From the NCBI GenBank assembly GCA_965249815.1, contig CBDFMV010000003.1:2418001-2482000 (forward strand): 64,000 bases of DNA, written 5' to 3'. This document shows positions 17,237 to 27,500 of the stretch, piece after piece. Position 1 is the stretch's first letter, and every line of letters begins with the position of its first letter. The notes below the pieces were generated by a model. The model made no database searches. It was not told the DNA's origin and was given only the letters and a program-made list of their open reading frames with translations. Origin of the DNA: JAJAZB01 sp965249815. Its GTDB lineage: Bacteria > Bacteroidota > Bacteroidia > Cytophagales > Spirosomataceae. Made by a program: the position numbers and the translations under genes.

Positions 17237-18961
17237 ATGAAAAAAGCACTCATTTTCAGTGCGTTGCTGGCGGCTGGTGTCGCCACTTCGTGCAGCGAGA
17301 AATTTTTAGACGTAAAACCCCAGGGGGTGGCTTCACGGGATCAGCTAAAAAACCGCGACGGCGTCAACGCCCTGCTCATTGGGGCGTACTCGCTCCTCGA
17401 TGGCATCGGGTCGGGCACGACGGGCTGGCACGCGGCCATTTCCAACTGGGTGTACGGGGGCGTGGCTTCTGACGACATGTACAAAGGCACCGACGCCAGC
17501 GACCAACCCGAAATCACGGCCTTCGAGCGCTACGAAGGGCAGGCCAACTTCGCGCACGTCCTCGGCAAGTGGCGGCACACCTTCGATGGCGTGGCGCGGG
17601 TCAACGAATTGCTGCAAATCCTGCCCGAAACAACGGGAATGACGGATGCGGAGAAGGCCCAGGTTACTGCCCAGGCCCGGTTCCTGCGCGGCCACTACCA
17701 CTTCGAGGGCAAGAAGGTTTTCAACATGCTGCCCTACATCGACGAGAAAACCTACAAGGCCGACGACCCCAGTTCGACCAAAAAGCCCAACGACAAGGAC
17801 ATTTGGCCGAACATTGAGGCCGATTTCAAGGCGGCGATGGATGCCCTGCCTGAGACCCAGACGCAGAAGGGCCGCGCCACGAAGTTCGCGGCGATGGCCT
17901 ACCTGGCGAAAGTGTACCTGTTCCAGCGCAAATTTGCCGAAGCAAAACCCCTGCTGGAGGCCATCGTCGCCAGCGGAAAGTACCGGCTGGTGGACTTCCA
18001 CGACAACTTCAAAGCCGTGACGAACAACAACGCCGAGTCCATCTTCGAAGTCGAGTTTTCGGTTAACGACGGCACGACCGGTAACAACGGCAACCAGGGC
18101 GACGTGCTCAACTGGCCGTATTTCTCGAGCGGACCCGGCGGGGGCTGCTGCGGTTTCTACGTTCCTTCGCAGAACCTGGTCAATTCATTTAAAACCAGTG
18201 CCGACGGGTTGCCGCTCTTCGATACTTTCAACGACACGGACCTGAAAAACGACGAAGGCCTGAAAGCCAGCGACGCCTACACCCCCGATGTCACCACGCC
18301 CGTGGACCCCCGCCTCGATTACACAGTGGGTCGCCGGGGCATTCCGTTCCTGGATTGGGGCCTCATGCCGGGCGTAACCTGGATTCGTGACCAGAGCTAT
18401 TCGGGTCCGTACGTCGGCAAAAAGTGGATGTACTACAAAGCCGAGGAAGGCACCAACACCCACTCGACCAACAAACGCTCGGTGGCCAACAACTACCGCC
18501 TCATCCGCTACGCCACGGTGCTGCTGTGGCTGGCCGAGTGCGAAGTGGAAGTGGGTAGCCTCGAAAAAGCCCGCCTGCTGGTCAACCAGATCCGGGCCAG
18601 GGCCAAAACCAGCACACCCGTGAAGAATGCCGACGGCACACCCGCCGCCAATTACGTGATCAACGAGTACCCCGCTGCGGCTCCCGCGTTTGCCAATCAA
18701 ACCACCGCCCGGAAAGCGGTGCAGTTTGAAACCCGACTGGAGTTTGCTACGGAAGGATTCCGGCACTTCGACCTCGTCCGGTGGGGCATAGCCGATCAGG
18801 TCATCAACACCTACCTGGCCAAGGAATCCCTCAAGCGCAAGTACATGGCCGGGGCGGTGTTTAAGAAAGGAACCCACGAATATTTCCCCTTGCCGATCGA
18901 CGAAATCACCAACACCTACGTGGGAGGGCAGGCCACGCTGAAGCAGAATCCGGGGTACTGA
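17237..18961 (+). CDS. SusD/RagB surface lipoprotein, pair 1
   Basis: Surface glycan- or nutrient-binding lid for SusC1. The ATG at 17237 gives a lipoprotein signal with lipobox ATSC (Cys19) and mature start CSEKFLDVKPQG; an in-frame upstream start at 17177 would mask it. TPR-like helices follow, with the SusD landmark ARFLRGHYHFEGKKVFNMLPY near residue 150. The RagB/SusD C-terminal domain has ETRLEFATEGFRHFDLVRWG and HEYFPLPIDEI. Near residue 304 it has GGGCCGFYVPSQNLVN, an adjacent Cys pair also found in the other three SusD proteins here. Length is 574 aa. Confidence 0.94.
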   Translation: MKKALIFSALLAAGVATSCSEKFLDVKPQGVASRDQLKNRDGVNALLIGAYSLLDGIGSGTTGWHAAISNWVYGGVASDDMYKGTDASDQPEITAFERYEGQANFAHVLGKWRHTFDGVARVNELLQILPETTGMTDAEKAQVTAQARFLRGHYHFEGKKVFNMLPYIDEKTYKADDPSSTKKPNDKDIWPNIEADFKAAMDALPETQTQKGRATKFAAMAYLAKVYLFQRKFAEAKPLLEAIVASGKYRLVDFHDNFKAVTNNNAESIFEVEFSVNDGTTGNNGNQGDVLNWPYFSSGPGGGCCGFYVPSQNLVNSFKTSADGLPLFDTFNDTDLKNDEGLKASDAYTPDVTTPVDPRLDYTVGRRGIPFLDWGLMPGVTWIRDQSYSGPYVGKKWMYYKAEEGTNTHSTNKRSVANNYRLIRYATVLLWLAECEVEVGSLEKARLLVNQIRARAKTSTPVKNADGTPAANYVINEYPAAAPAFANQTTARKAVQFETRLEFATEGFRHFDLVRWGIADQVINTYLAKESLKRKYMAGAVFKKGTHEYFPLPIDEITNTYVGGQATLKQNPGY

Positions 18962-18985
18962 ATGCCCCCAAATTAGTAACGTATA

Positions 18986-19020
18986 AACAAAGGCGTCCGA
19001 TTTGGACGCCTTTGTTGTTT
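18986..19020 (+). terminator. Terminator after susD1
   Basis: AACAAAGGCGTCC and GGACGCCTTTGTT form a 13-bp stem around GATTT, followed by a T-rich tail. It separates the first SusCD pair from the rest of the block. Confidence 0.9.
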
Positions 19021-19159
19021 TTGAGAATGAACCAGTGGCGAAAAAGAAGGAATGTGAACCAGTTATGGGAAAAGGCAGGTCCTGATGCGTAGGATTTTAA
19101 CAAATACCAATCTAAAAATGACCTATTTTTGAAAAGTTAAAAAAAGTTAAACCTTTCTC

Positions 19160-19190
19160 TTGAAAATAGGAGAACTTCTGGATAAACTTG
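19160..19190 (+). promoter_or_regulatory. Predicted promoter of susC2
   Basis: TTGAAA (TTG at 19160-19162) is followed, after 20 nt, by TAAACTTG at 19183-19190, one base from the Bacteroidota -7 consensus TAnnTTTG. The layout matches those upstream of susC3 and susC4. Transcription would start about 60 nt before the ATG. Confidence 0.6.
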
Positions 19191-19255
19191 GAGGCTTTTA
19201 CTTCCCGCCGTAAGAGCAAAGCGTAAGTAACCTAAACCTTTAACCACCAAAATCT

Positions 19256-22200
19256 ATGAGGAATTACCTCTACCCATCGGGGAGAGCACTCTTGCTCGGG
19301 ATCATCTGGCTGACGGGGCTGGCCCTCAGCGCCCAGGCTCAGGACCGCCGGGTGACGGGCCGCATCACCAACGCCACCGACAACCAACCTGTACCCGGTG
19401 CCACCGTTCAAGTGAAGGGTGCCACATCAGGCACCACCACCGACGCCAGCGGAAATTACGCCATCAGCCTGCGCGGGAGTGGCGGCACCCTGGTATTCAG
19501 TTCAGTTGGTTTTAAAACCCAGGAAGTGCAGGTTGGCAACCAGACGACGGTGAATGTCAGTCTGGCTGAAGACGCCGCTTCGCTCAGTGAAGTGGTCGTG
19601 ACGGGGTACTCTACCCAACAGAAAAAAGACATCACCGGCGCGGTGACGGTCATTAAAACCAGAGACCTGCTTTCGGTACCGGCCTCCAGTTTCACCCAGC
19701 AGCTCGAAGGCCGGGCGGCGGGCGTCACGGTGGGTACGTCGGGCGAACCAGGGGCGGGGGTTTCGGTGCGCATCCGGGGGATTAGTTCATTTAACTCCGG
19801 CGGGAACGACCCGCTCGTCATTATCGACGGCACCCCGGTGCGGGGGGAATACCTCAACAGCATCAACCCGAACGACATCGAAAGCCTGCAGGTGCTGAAA
19901 GACGCTTCCGCCGCTTCTATTTATGGCTCGCGGGCCAACGGGGGCGTCATCATCATCACCACCAAACGCGGCGTAAAAGGCCAGACCAAAGTCACCTACG
20001 ACGGTTTCGCGGGGGTGTCGAACGATGCCTCCCGGCACATTCGAATGCTGAACCCCACCGAATACTCCGACCTGCTCTGGCAGAGCTACCAGAATGTCGG
20101 GCAAAAACCGCCGTCGGCCTTGTTCGGCAACGGCCCCAAACCGGTATTGCCTGATTACATCGTACCCGCCGGAGCCATGGAAGGGGATCCACGCGTGGCC
20201 CGCGACGCCAATGGCAACTACCTGAACTACACGACGGACATCGACGGACCCGACTACGGCATCTCGAAGTTTGTCATCACGAAAGCGAATAAAGAAGGCA
20301 CGGATTGGCAGAAGGAAATCTTCCGGACCGGTTCCATTCAAAGCCACAACCTCAACGTGTCGGGGGGAACGGACAAGTCGCGGTTTGCCGTGTCGGGCAA
20401 CTTCTTCGACCAGCGAGGGATCATCCAGGAAACCTTTTTCAAACGGTACACCCTGCGGGCCAACTCGGAATTTAACATCAAGAAAAACATCCGGATTGGC
20501 GAAAGTTTTCAGTTCAACTACGTCAAGGAACTGAAAACCCCCGGCGGCAATCAGCGCGAAGGTAACGTGTTCACGAAGGCGCTCCAGCACCACTCCATCG
20601 TGCCGCTGTTCGACGTGAACGGGGGATTTGCCTCCAACAAGGCACCGGGCATCGGTACAGGGGAAACCCCACTGGCCTCCATTGCCCGCGCCAAAGACAA
20701 CGACAATCAATACTCCCAGTTGCTGGGGAACGTGTACGCCGAAGTAGATTTTCTCAAAAACTTCACCGTCCGTACCCAGTACAACCTCCAGTACAACACA
20801 GGGTGGAACCGTGGTTACACTTACCGCCGCTACGAGGTATCGGAGCCGAACGCCTCGAACAGTTACAGCGAAAGCGTCAACAACAACCTGGCCTGGACCT
20901 GGACCAACACCCTGACCTACGCCCGGCAGTTTGGGGAGCACAACGTCAAAGCGTACGTCGGAACGGAAGCGATCAAAAACACCAACCGCTACCTCAGTGC
21001 TGGGCGCAACAATTACTTTATCGACGATCCGAGCTACCGTTCGCTCGATCGGGGCGAGAAAAACCAGACCAACGGCGGCAACGGCGGCAATTCGTCGCTC
21101 TACTCGCTCTTCGGACGGCTCGACTACTCGTTCAACGATAAATACCTGCTGAGTGCCACGGTGCGCCGCGATGGTTCGTCGCGCATCGGCTACAACAACC
21201 CCTACGGAACGTTCCCCGCCGTGAGTGTCGGCTGGCGGGTTTCGAAGGAGTCGTTTATGCAGGGCCTCGGTTGGCTCACCGACCTGAAACTTCGTGCGGG
21301 CTGGGGGCAAACGGGTAACCAGGAAATCGACCCCTCCAACTCGTACAGCTTTTACGGCGGTAGCGTTGGGGGCACCGGCTACGACATCAATGGATCGAGC
21401 AGCGGCGTCGTGCCCGGTTACGCCGTGGCTCGCTTTGGCAACCCGGACGTACGCTGGGAAAAGTCGAGTTCAACCAACCTGGGCGTGGACGCCAGTTTCC
21501 TGAACGGGAAAATCGACATGGTCCTTGACCTGTACCAGCGCCGCACCACCGACCTGCTCTTCCAGCAACGCCTGCCAGCGACGGCAGGCTTGGGGGCAGC
21601 ACCGGCCATCAACATCGGCGACATGCAAAACCGGGGCGTTGATTTCAGCCTCAACTACCGGGGCAACATCAGCCAGGACTGGCGCTTCGACGTGGGCCTG
21701 AACGTTTCACACTACCAGAATAAAATTCTGAAAGTGAACGAGAGCGAAGACGGCTTCTTCTCCGATGGCTACACCCGCTTTGGGCCCATCACGCGCGGCC
21801 AGAAAGACCATCCCATTGGGGCGTTCTACGGCTACGTGGTGCAGGGTATTTTCCAGAACGCCGCCGAAGTGCAGTCTGCCGCCGACCAGCCGGGGATCGA
21901 TAAAAATTCTCCCGATCCCTTTAAAAATTACGACACCCCCGGCGGCACCATCCGCGGGCAGGGCATCGGGCGGTTCCGGTTTCAGGACATCAACGGCGAC
22001 GGCAAGATTGACGAAAAAGACCAGACGTTCATCGGCAATCCGCACCCCAAGCTCACGTATGGCCTCAACCTCAACCTGAGCTATAAGGCCTTCGACCTGA
22101 CTACCTTCTTCCAGGGCGTGTACGGCAACGACATCTTCTTCTACAACCGCTGGTGGACTGACTTCAACTCGTTCCAGGTCAACCGCAGTGAGCAGATGCT

Positions 22201-22561
22201 TTACGAATCGTGGCGCCCTGACCGTCCCAATGCCCGCTTGCCCCTGCTCGACAACCGCGACTCGTTTGCCAACAACTACGCCAACTCGTACTACATTCAG
22301 AAAGGCTCGTACCTACGCGCCAAGAGCGTGGTGTTGGGGTACCGGTTGCCCCCGGCGGTCCTCAATAAACTCGGCATCGACAACGCCCGGGTGTACATCC
22401 AGGGCCAGAACCTGTTTACGGTGACCAAGTACGAAGGCATGGATCCTGGGTTCCTGCAAAACGCCGATGGCGGCGATGGCCGTGACCGGGTGATTGGCGT
22501 TGATCAGGGGAACTTCCCCGTGCCCCGGACCTTCCTGCTCGGCGTAAACCTGACGTTCTGA
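19256..22561 (+). CDS. SusC/RagA TonB-linked outer-membrane transporter, pair 2
   Basis: Second TonB-dependent transporter of the block (1101 aa). Signal peptide to about LALSAQAQ, then the regulatory-like domain DRRVTGRITNATDNQPVPGA, then SEVVVTGYSTQQKKDITGAV. The plug reads TQQLEGRAAGVTVGTSGEPG and LKDASAASIYGSRANGGVII, so the usual ARAANG is SRANGG here with one residue fewer. The barrel closes with LLGVNLTF. It resembles SusC1 and SusC4 along its whole length, including DINGDGKIDEKDQTFIGNPH, which suggests duplication. No STN domain. Its SusD follows 61 nt downstream, and a CRTAC1-type gene follows that. Confidence 0.95.
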   Translation: MRNYLYPSGRALLLGIIWLTGLALSAQAQDRRVTGRITNATDNQPVPGATVQVKGATSGTTTDASGNYAISLRGSGGTLVFSSVGFKTQEVQVGNQTTVNVSLAEDAASLSEVVVTGYSTQQKKDITGAVTVIKTRDLLSVPASSFTQQLEGRAAGVTVGTSGEPGAGVSVRIRGISSFNSGGNDPLVIIDGTPVRGEYLNSINPNDIESLQVLKDASAASIYGSRANGGVIIITTKRGVKGQTKVTYDGFAGVSNDASRHIRMLNPTEYSDLLWQSYQNVGQKPPSALFGNGPKPVLPDYIVPAGAMEGDPRVARDANGNYLNYTTDIDGPDYGISKFVITKANKEGTDWQKEIFRTGSIQSHNLNVSGGTDKSRFAVSGNFFDQRGIIQETFFKRYTLRANSEFNIKKNIRIGESFQFNYVKELKTPGGNQREGNVFTKALQHHSIVPLFDVNGGFASNKAPGIGTGETPLASIARAKDNDNQYSQLLGNVYAEVDFLKNFTVRTQYNLQYNTGWNRGYTYRRYEVSEPNASNSYSESVNNNLAWTWTNTLTYARQFGEHNVKAYVGTEAIKNTNRYLSAGRNNYFIDDPSYRSLDRGEKNQTNGGNGGNSSLYSLFGRLDYSFNDKYLLSATVRRDGSSRIGYNNPYGTFPAVSVGWRVSKESFMQGLGWLTDLKLRAGWGQTGNQEIDPSNSYSFYGGSVGGTGYDINGSSSGVVPGYAVARFGNPDVRWEKSSSTNLGVDASFLNGKIDMVLDLYQRRTTDLLFQQRLPATAGLGAAPAINIGDMQNRGVDFSLNYRGNISQDWRFDVGLNVSHYQNKILKVNESEDGFFSDGYTRFGPITRGQKDHPIGAFYGYVVQGIFQNAAEVQSAADQPGIDKNSPDPFKNYDTPGGTIRGQGIGRFRFQDINGDGKIDEKDQTFIGNPHPKLTYGLNLNLSYKAFDLTTFFQGVYGNDIFFYNRWWTDFNSFQVNRSEQMLYESWRPDRPNARLPLLDNRDSFANNYANSYYIQKGSYLRAKSVVLGYRLPPAVLNKLGIDNARVYIQGQNLFTVTKYEGMDPGFLQNADGGDGRDRVIGVDQGNFPVPRTFLLGVNLTF

Positions 22562-22622
22562 TTTGATCCGTTGAGTGATCGGTGAAAACAAACCGATTCA
22601 ACATCTCAAAATTGATAATTCC

Positions 22623-24419
22623 ATGAAGACGAAAAAAATAGTACTCGGTCTCGGTGTCGCGCTCGGTGTGGGCGCGGGGCTGGTGGCCTGTAAAGACAGT
22701 TTTCTGTCGCAACCCCCGCAGGGCGCACTCAGTGAAATCGCCCTGCAAAACGAAAAAGGCGTGTACGCGGCGCTCATCGGGGCGTACTCGATGCTTGATG
22801 GCTGGGCCAGCGACTGGACCCACGGTTCGGTGTGGTTTTCGGCGGGTTCCAACTGGGTGTGGGGAAGCGTCGTGGCCGACGATTCCTACAAAGGCACCGA
22901 CATCGGCGACCAGTCGGACCTCAACCCCATCGAGCGCTACGAAGTATTGCCCACCAATCCCTACGTGCAGGGCAAGTGGGGCAACGTGTATGCCGGGGTA
23001 GCCCGCGCCAACTCTGTGCTCGACCTGCTCGGCAAAACCAAGGATATTTCGGCTGACAAGCAGAAATACTTCGCCGCCGAGGCCCGTTTCCTGCGCGCTC
23101 ATTACCACTTCGAGGTGAAAAAGGTTTTCAACAATGTACCCTACATCGACCAGAAAGCCGCCGAGGTGGCCTATAAGGTGCCCAACGACAAGGACATCTG
23201 GCCGAACATTGTCGAAGACCTCAAATTTGCCGCCGACAACCTGCCCGAAACCTTCGGCGAAGTAGGTCGGGTGAACAAATGGGCGGCTAAATCGCTGCTG
23301 GCCAAAGCATATGTGTTTCAGGGCAAATTCAGCGAAGCGCTGCCCTTGCTCACCGACATCATCGCCAATGGCAAAACCACCGGGGGTAAAAAATACGCCC
23401 TCAACGATTGCTTCTACGACAACTTCAATGCCGCCAGCAAAAACAGCGCGGAGGCGATCTTGTCGGTGCAGCAGTCGGTCAACGATGGCGACGGCGACGG
23501 ATCCAATGGCGGCTACGGCGACGTGCTCAACTACCCTTACCAGGGCGGACCGGGTACCTGCTGCGGCTTCAACCAACCCAGCCAGAACCTGGTCAACGCC
23601 TTCAAGGTGGATGCCACCGGTTTGCCACTCATCAAAACGTTCAACGCCAGTGACGTGAAAAACGATCAGGGTATTTCGTCGAGCGACCTGACCTACCGGC
23701 CCGACACGCAAATACCGCTCGATCCGCGCCTCGACTGGACGGTGGGCCGCCGGGGTATTCCGTACCTCGACTGGGGTCCGCACCCCGGCTCGGCCTGGAT
23801 TCGCGACCAGAGCTACGCCGGAACGTACAGCCCGATCAAAAACACCTACCGGAAATCGCAGCAGGGTACGCTTTCGACGGCCTCGGGCTGGGCGCAGGGC
23901 AACAACGCCAATAACTACACGCTCATCCGCTTTGCCGACGTGCTGCTCTGGGCAGCGGAATGCGAAATTGAGGCGGGAAGCCTGGAAAAAGCCCGGACGT
24001 ACATCAACCAAATCCGCAAGCGGGCCGATGGCTGCAAAGTGATGGGTCGCCTGACGGGTTACGACGCCAAAGGGGCTCCGGTTCTCGACGACAAACTGCC
24101 CGCTGCCAATTACCTCGTCAAAGAATACCCCAGCGGCAACGAATGGTTTACGAGTAAAGAAAAAGCCCGCGATGCCCTGCGGTTTGAGCGCCGCCTGGAA
24201 TTCGCCATGGAAGGGCAGCGGTTCTTCGACCTGGTGCGCTGGGGCATCGCCGACCAGGTACTCAACGACTACGTCGCAACCGAATCGCGCAAGCGGCAAT
24301 ACCTGCAAGGGGCGCGTTTCGTGAAGGGTAAAAACGAGTATATGCCCATCCCCCAGCAGGAGATCGTGAACAGCTCGGTGGGTGGTCAGCCTACCCTGAA
24401 GCAAAACAACGGGTATTAA
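22623..24419 (+). CDS. SusD/RagB surface lipoprotein, pair 2
   Basis: Binding partner of SusC2. The ATG at 22623 gives lipobox LVAC (Cys23) and mature CKDSFLSQPPQG. Landmarks are EARFLRAHYHFEVKKVFNNV and ERRLEFAMEGQRFFDLVRWG. The CCGF motif is at about residue 313 (GPGTCCGFNQPSQNLVNAF), and the block-wide TVGRRGIPYLDWGPHPGSAW follows. Length is 598 aa. A longer in-frame start at 22575 is less likely because it would displace the lipoprotein signal. Confidence 0.94.
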   Translation: MKTKKIVLGLGVALGVGAGLVACKDSFLSQPPQGALSEIALQNEKGVYAALIGAYSMLDGWASDWTHGSVWFSAGSNWVWGSVVADDSYKGTDIGDQSDLNPIERYEVLPTNPYVQGKWGNVYAGVARANSVLDLLGKTKDISADKQKYFAAEARFLRAHYHFEVKKVFNNVPYIDQKAAEVAYKVPNDKDIWPNIVEDLKFAADNLPETFGEVGRVNKWAAKSLLAKAYVFQGKFSEALPLLTDIIANGKTTGGKKYALNDCFYDNFNAASKNSAEAILSVQQSVNDGDGDGSNGGYGDVLNYPYQGGPGTCCGFNQPSQNLVNAFKVDATGLPLIKTFNASDVKNDQGISSSDLTYRPDTQIPLDPRLDWTVGRRGIPYLDWGPHPGSAWIRDQSYAGTYSPIKNTYRKSQQGTLSTASGWAQGNNANNYTLIRFADVLLWAAECEIEAGSLEKARTYINQIRKRADGCKVMGRLTGYDAKGAPVLDDKLPAANYLVKEYPSGNEWFTSKEKARDALRFERRLEFAMEGQRFFDLVRWGIADQVLNDYVATESRKRQYLQGARFVKGKNEYMPIPQQEIVNSSVGGQPTLKQNNGY

Positions 24420-24444
24420 ACGTACCCGGTTGCACAGTACCTTA

Positions 24445-24488
24445 CGCAGCCGAACGGAACCGGAGTTCCGTTCGGCTGCGTATTTTTT
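24445..24488 (+). terminator. Terminator after susD2
   Basis: A stem of about 14 bp starting CGCAGCCGAACGGAA and closing on TTCCGTTCGGCTGCG is followed by TATTTTTTTG. The strong stem and T run suggest that the next gene (CRTAC1-type) depends on read-through or its own promoter. Confidence 0.9.
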
Positions 24489-24545
24489 TGAGCCTCCCGA
24501 TTTCAGAAAAACCGTAATTTGGAGGTTCCTTAACCGACCTCACCC

Positions 24546-27500
24546 ATGAAATCATCCGGGCTTTGGTGCCTTGGTAGTTTAGTGATGCTGGCTGCCTGCC
24601 GCCCAGCCAGTTCGCCCGCGTACACGCCACCTGTTCACCCGCTCTTCGCGCGGCTTTCTCCCGAAGAAACCGGCCTGACGTTTCAGAACACCGTCAGAGA
24701 CGACAGCAGTTTCAACGTCATCACCTACCGCAACTTCTACAACGGGGGCGGCGTGGCCATTGGCGACGTGAACAACGACGGCTGGGCCGACGTGTATTTG
24801 ACCTGCAATTCGGGCAAAAACCGGCTGTACCTGAACCAGAAAAACTGGAAATTCAAGGACGTGACCGACCAGGCGGGCGTGGGGGGCACCCAGGCCTGGA
24901 GCACCGGCGTCACCATGGCCGACGTGAACGGCGACGGCTGGCTGGACATTTACGTCTGCAATTCGGGCAACGTACGCGGCGACAAAAAGGAAAACGAGCT
25001 TTTCATCAACAACCACGACGGCACATTCACCGAGCGGGCGGCGGAATACGGCCTCAACGACCGGGGTTACAGCACCCACGCCGCGTTTTTCGATTACGAC
25101 GGCGACGGCGACCTCGACTGCTACGTACTCAACAACAGTTTCAAACAAATCCGCAAATTCGATTACCGCCAGGACCTCCGCGCCCAGCGGGATTCCCTGG
25201 GCGGAGACAAGTTGTACCGGAACGACAGTCACCGGACGGTGGGTGGCTCCCAAAATGCGGCAATCAACAAGGTTCATTTCACCGACGCCAGCGCGCAGGC
25301 GGGCATTTTTGGCAGTGAAATTGGCTTTGGCCTGGGAATTTCGGTGGCCGACCTCAACGGCGATCACTGGCCCGATCTTTACGTTTCCAACGATTTCTTC
25401 GAGCGCGACTACCTGTACCTCAACACCGGAAAAGGAAGTTTTCGGGAAGTGCTGACATCACAGGTTGGGCACTTGTCGCTCAACAGCATGGGGGCCGACA
25501 TCGCCGACATCAACAACGACGGTCGCCCGGACATTTTCACCACCGACATGCTGCCCGAAGACGAAACCCGGTTGAAAACCCTGATTAAATACGATGAGTA
25601 CGATGTACAGGGCATGAAAACGCAGGCAACGTACCATTTTCAGTACCTGCAAAACGCCCTGCAAATGAACCTCGGCAACGAACCCGGCCCGGCGGGTCAG
25701 CCGACCGCGCCCCTGTTCAGCGAGCAGGCTTACCTGGCGGGCGTGGCCGCGACCGACTGGAGTTGGGGGGCGCTGATTTTTGACTTTGAAAATGATGGCT
25801 GGAAAGACCTGCTCGTGTGCAATGGCATGTACCGCGACATCAACAACCTCGATTTCATCGAGTTTGTCGAAGACCACGACAACGTTCGGAAACTGGTGGA
25901 GAAACGCGGAAAATTCGATTACCGCGACATTCTCCAACTGATCCCGTCCCAGCCGATTGCCAGTTACGCGTTCGTCAACCAGCGCAACGGAAGGTTTACC
26001 AACAAAGCCTACGAACTGGGTCTCGGTCAGCCGGGCTTTCGCAACGGGGCCGCCTACGGCGACCTCGACAACGACGGCGACCTCGACCTCATCACCAACA
26101 ACCTGATGGAATCCTGCGGAGTATTTCGCAACCAGGCCCGGGAGCAAACCGGGGCGCATTTCCTGAAAATCAATTTCAAGGGTCAGGCGGGCAATGGCTT
26201 CGGGGTAGGGGCGGAAGTCCGGTTGTGGGCTGGGGGGAAACAACAGGTGTTGCAGCAGATGCCTGCCCGGGGTTTTCAGAGTTGCGTCGAGCCAGTGCTG
26301 TTGTTCGGACTCGGCAAAGTGAGCCGGGTCGATTCGCTGGACGTGACGTGGCCCGGTCCCGGCAGTCGGCACCAACGCCTCAACGCCCTCCTGGCCGACC
26401 GGACGCTTACGCTCGATTACCGGAACACGGTACCCGCCGTTGTCCCAGGTACCGGGCCGGGACCATCGTTGCTTCTGACCGACGTGACCCCGCAGGTTTT
26501 CCCGGAGGGTGCCCCGGTTCACCGGGAAAACCTGTTCGTCGATTTCAACCGCGAACGCCTGATGCCACATTTGCTTTCGACCCAGGGGCCTAAACTGGCC
26601 ATTGGTGACGCCAACGGCGACGGCCTCGACGACGTGTTCATGGGTGCCGCCCGGGGGCAGGCCAGCCAATTATTTATTCAGACGACTCGCGGAGCATTCA
26701 GGCCCTGGCCCCAGAAAGATTTTGAGGAAGACAAAGACTTCGAGGACGCCGAAGCGGCCTTTTTCGACGTCGATGGTGATAAGGACCTGGATTTGATGGT
26801 GGCCTCGGGGGGCAATGAAACCCAGCAGTTGGGCATTGTCCGGTTGTACGTCAATCAGGACGGCAAGGGAAATTTCAGAGCTGACCCGACCCGCTCACCG
26901 GCCATTTTAGTGAATGCCTCCTGCCTGCGCCCGGCTGATTACGACGGCGACGGCGACCTGGATGTCTTCGTGGGGGGGCGCAGCGTGCCGGGCCAGTACG
27001 GCGCATTGCCGCGCAGCTACCTGCTGCGTAACGAAGGTGGGGCGTTTGTGGACGCTACCCCCGAAGTCATGAGCCGTCCGGGCATGGTCACGAGCGCCGC
27101 GTGGCTCGATGTCGACAACGACCAACGTCCGGACCTCGTTGTTGCCGGGGAATGGATGGCGCTGACCCTGTTTAAAAACGAAGGGGGAACCTTTCGCTTA
27201 AAAGCTTCGCTCGAAAACGCGCCCTCGACCGGCTGGTGGAATTGCCTGACTACGGTTGATCTCGACCAGGACGGGGACCTCGACATCGTGGCGGGCAACT
27301 GGGGACTGAACACCCGCCTGACGGCCTCGCCACAGCATCCCATGCAATTGACCGTCGGTGATTTTGACCAAAATGAGGTGAGCGAATCCCTCCTGAGTAT
27401 TTACCGGCCCGACGGCCAGGGGTACCCTTACCACACCAAAACGGACCTCACCGCCCAGGTACCGGGCTTGAAAAAACGATTTTTACACTACGCCGATTAC

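Noticed and set aside
22416..24404. A 662-codon open frame antisense to susD2
   Set aside because: Same cause: it mirrors the susD2 reading frame and has no recognisable protein features.
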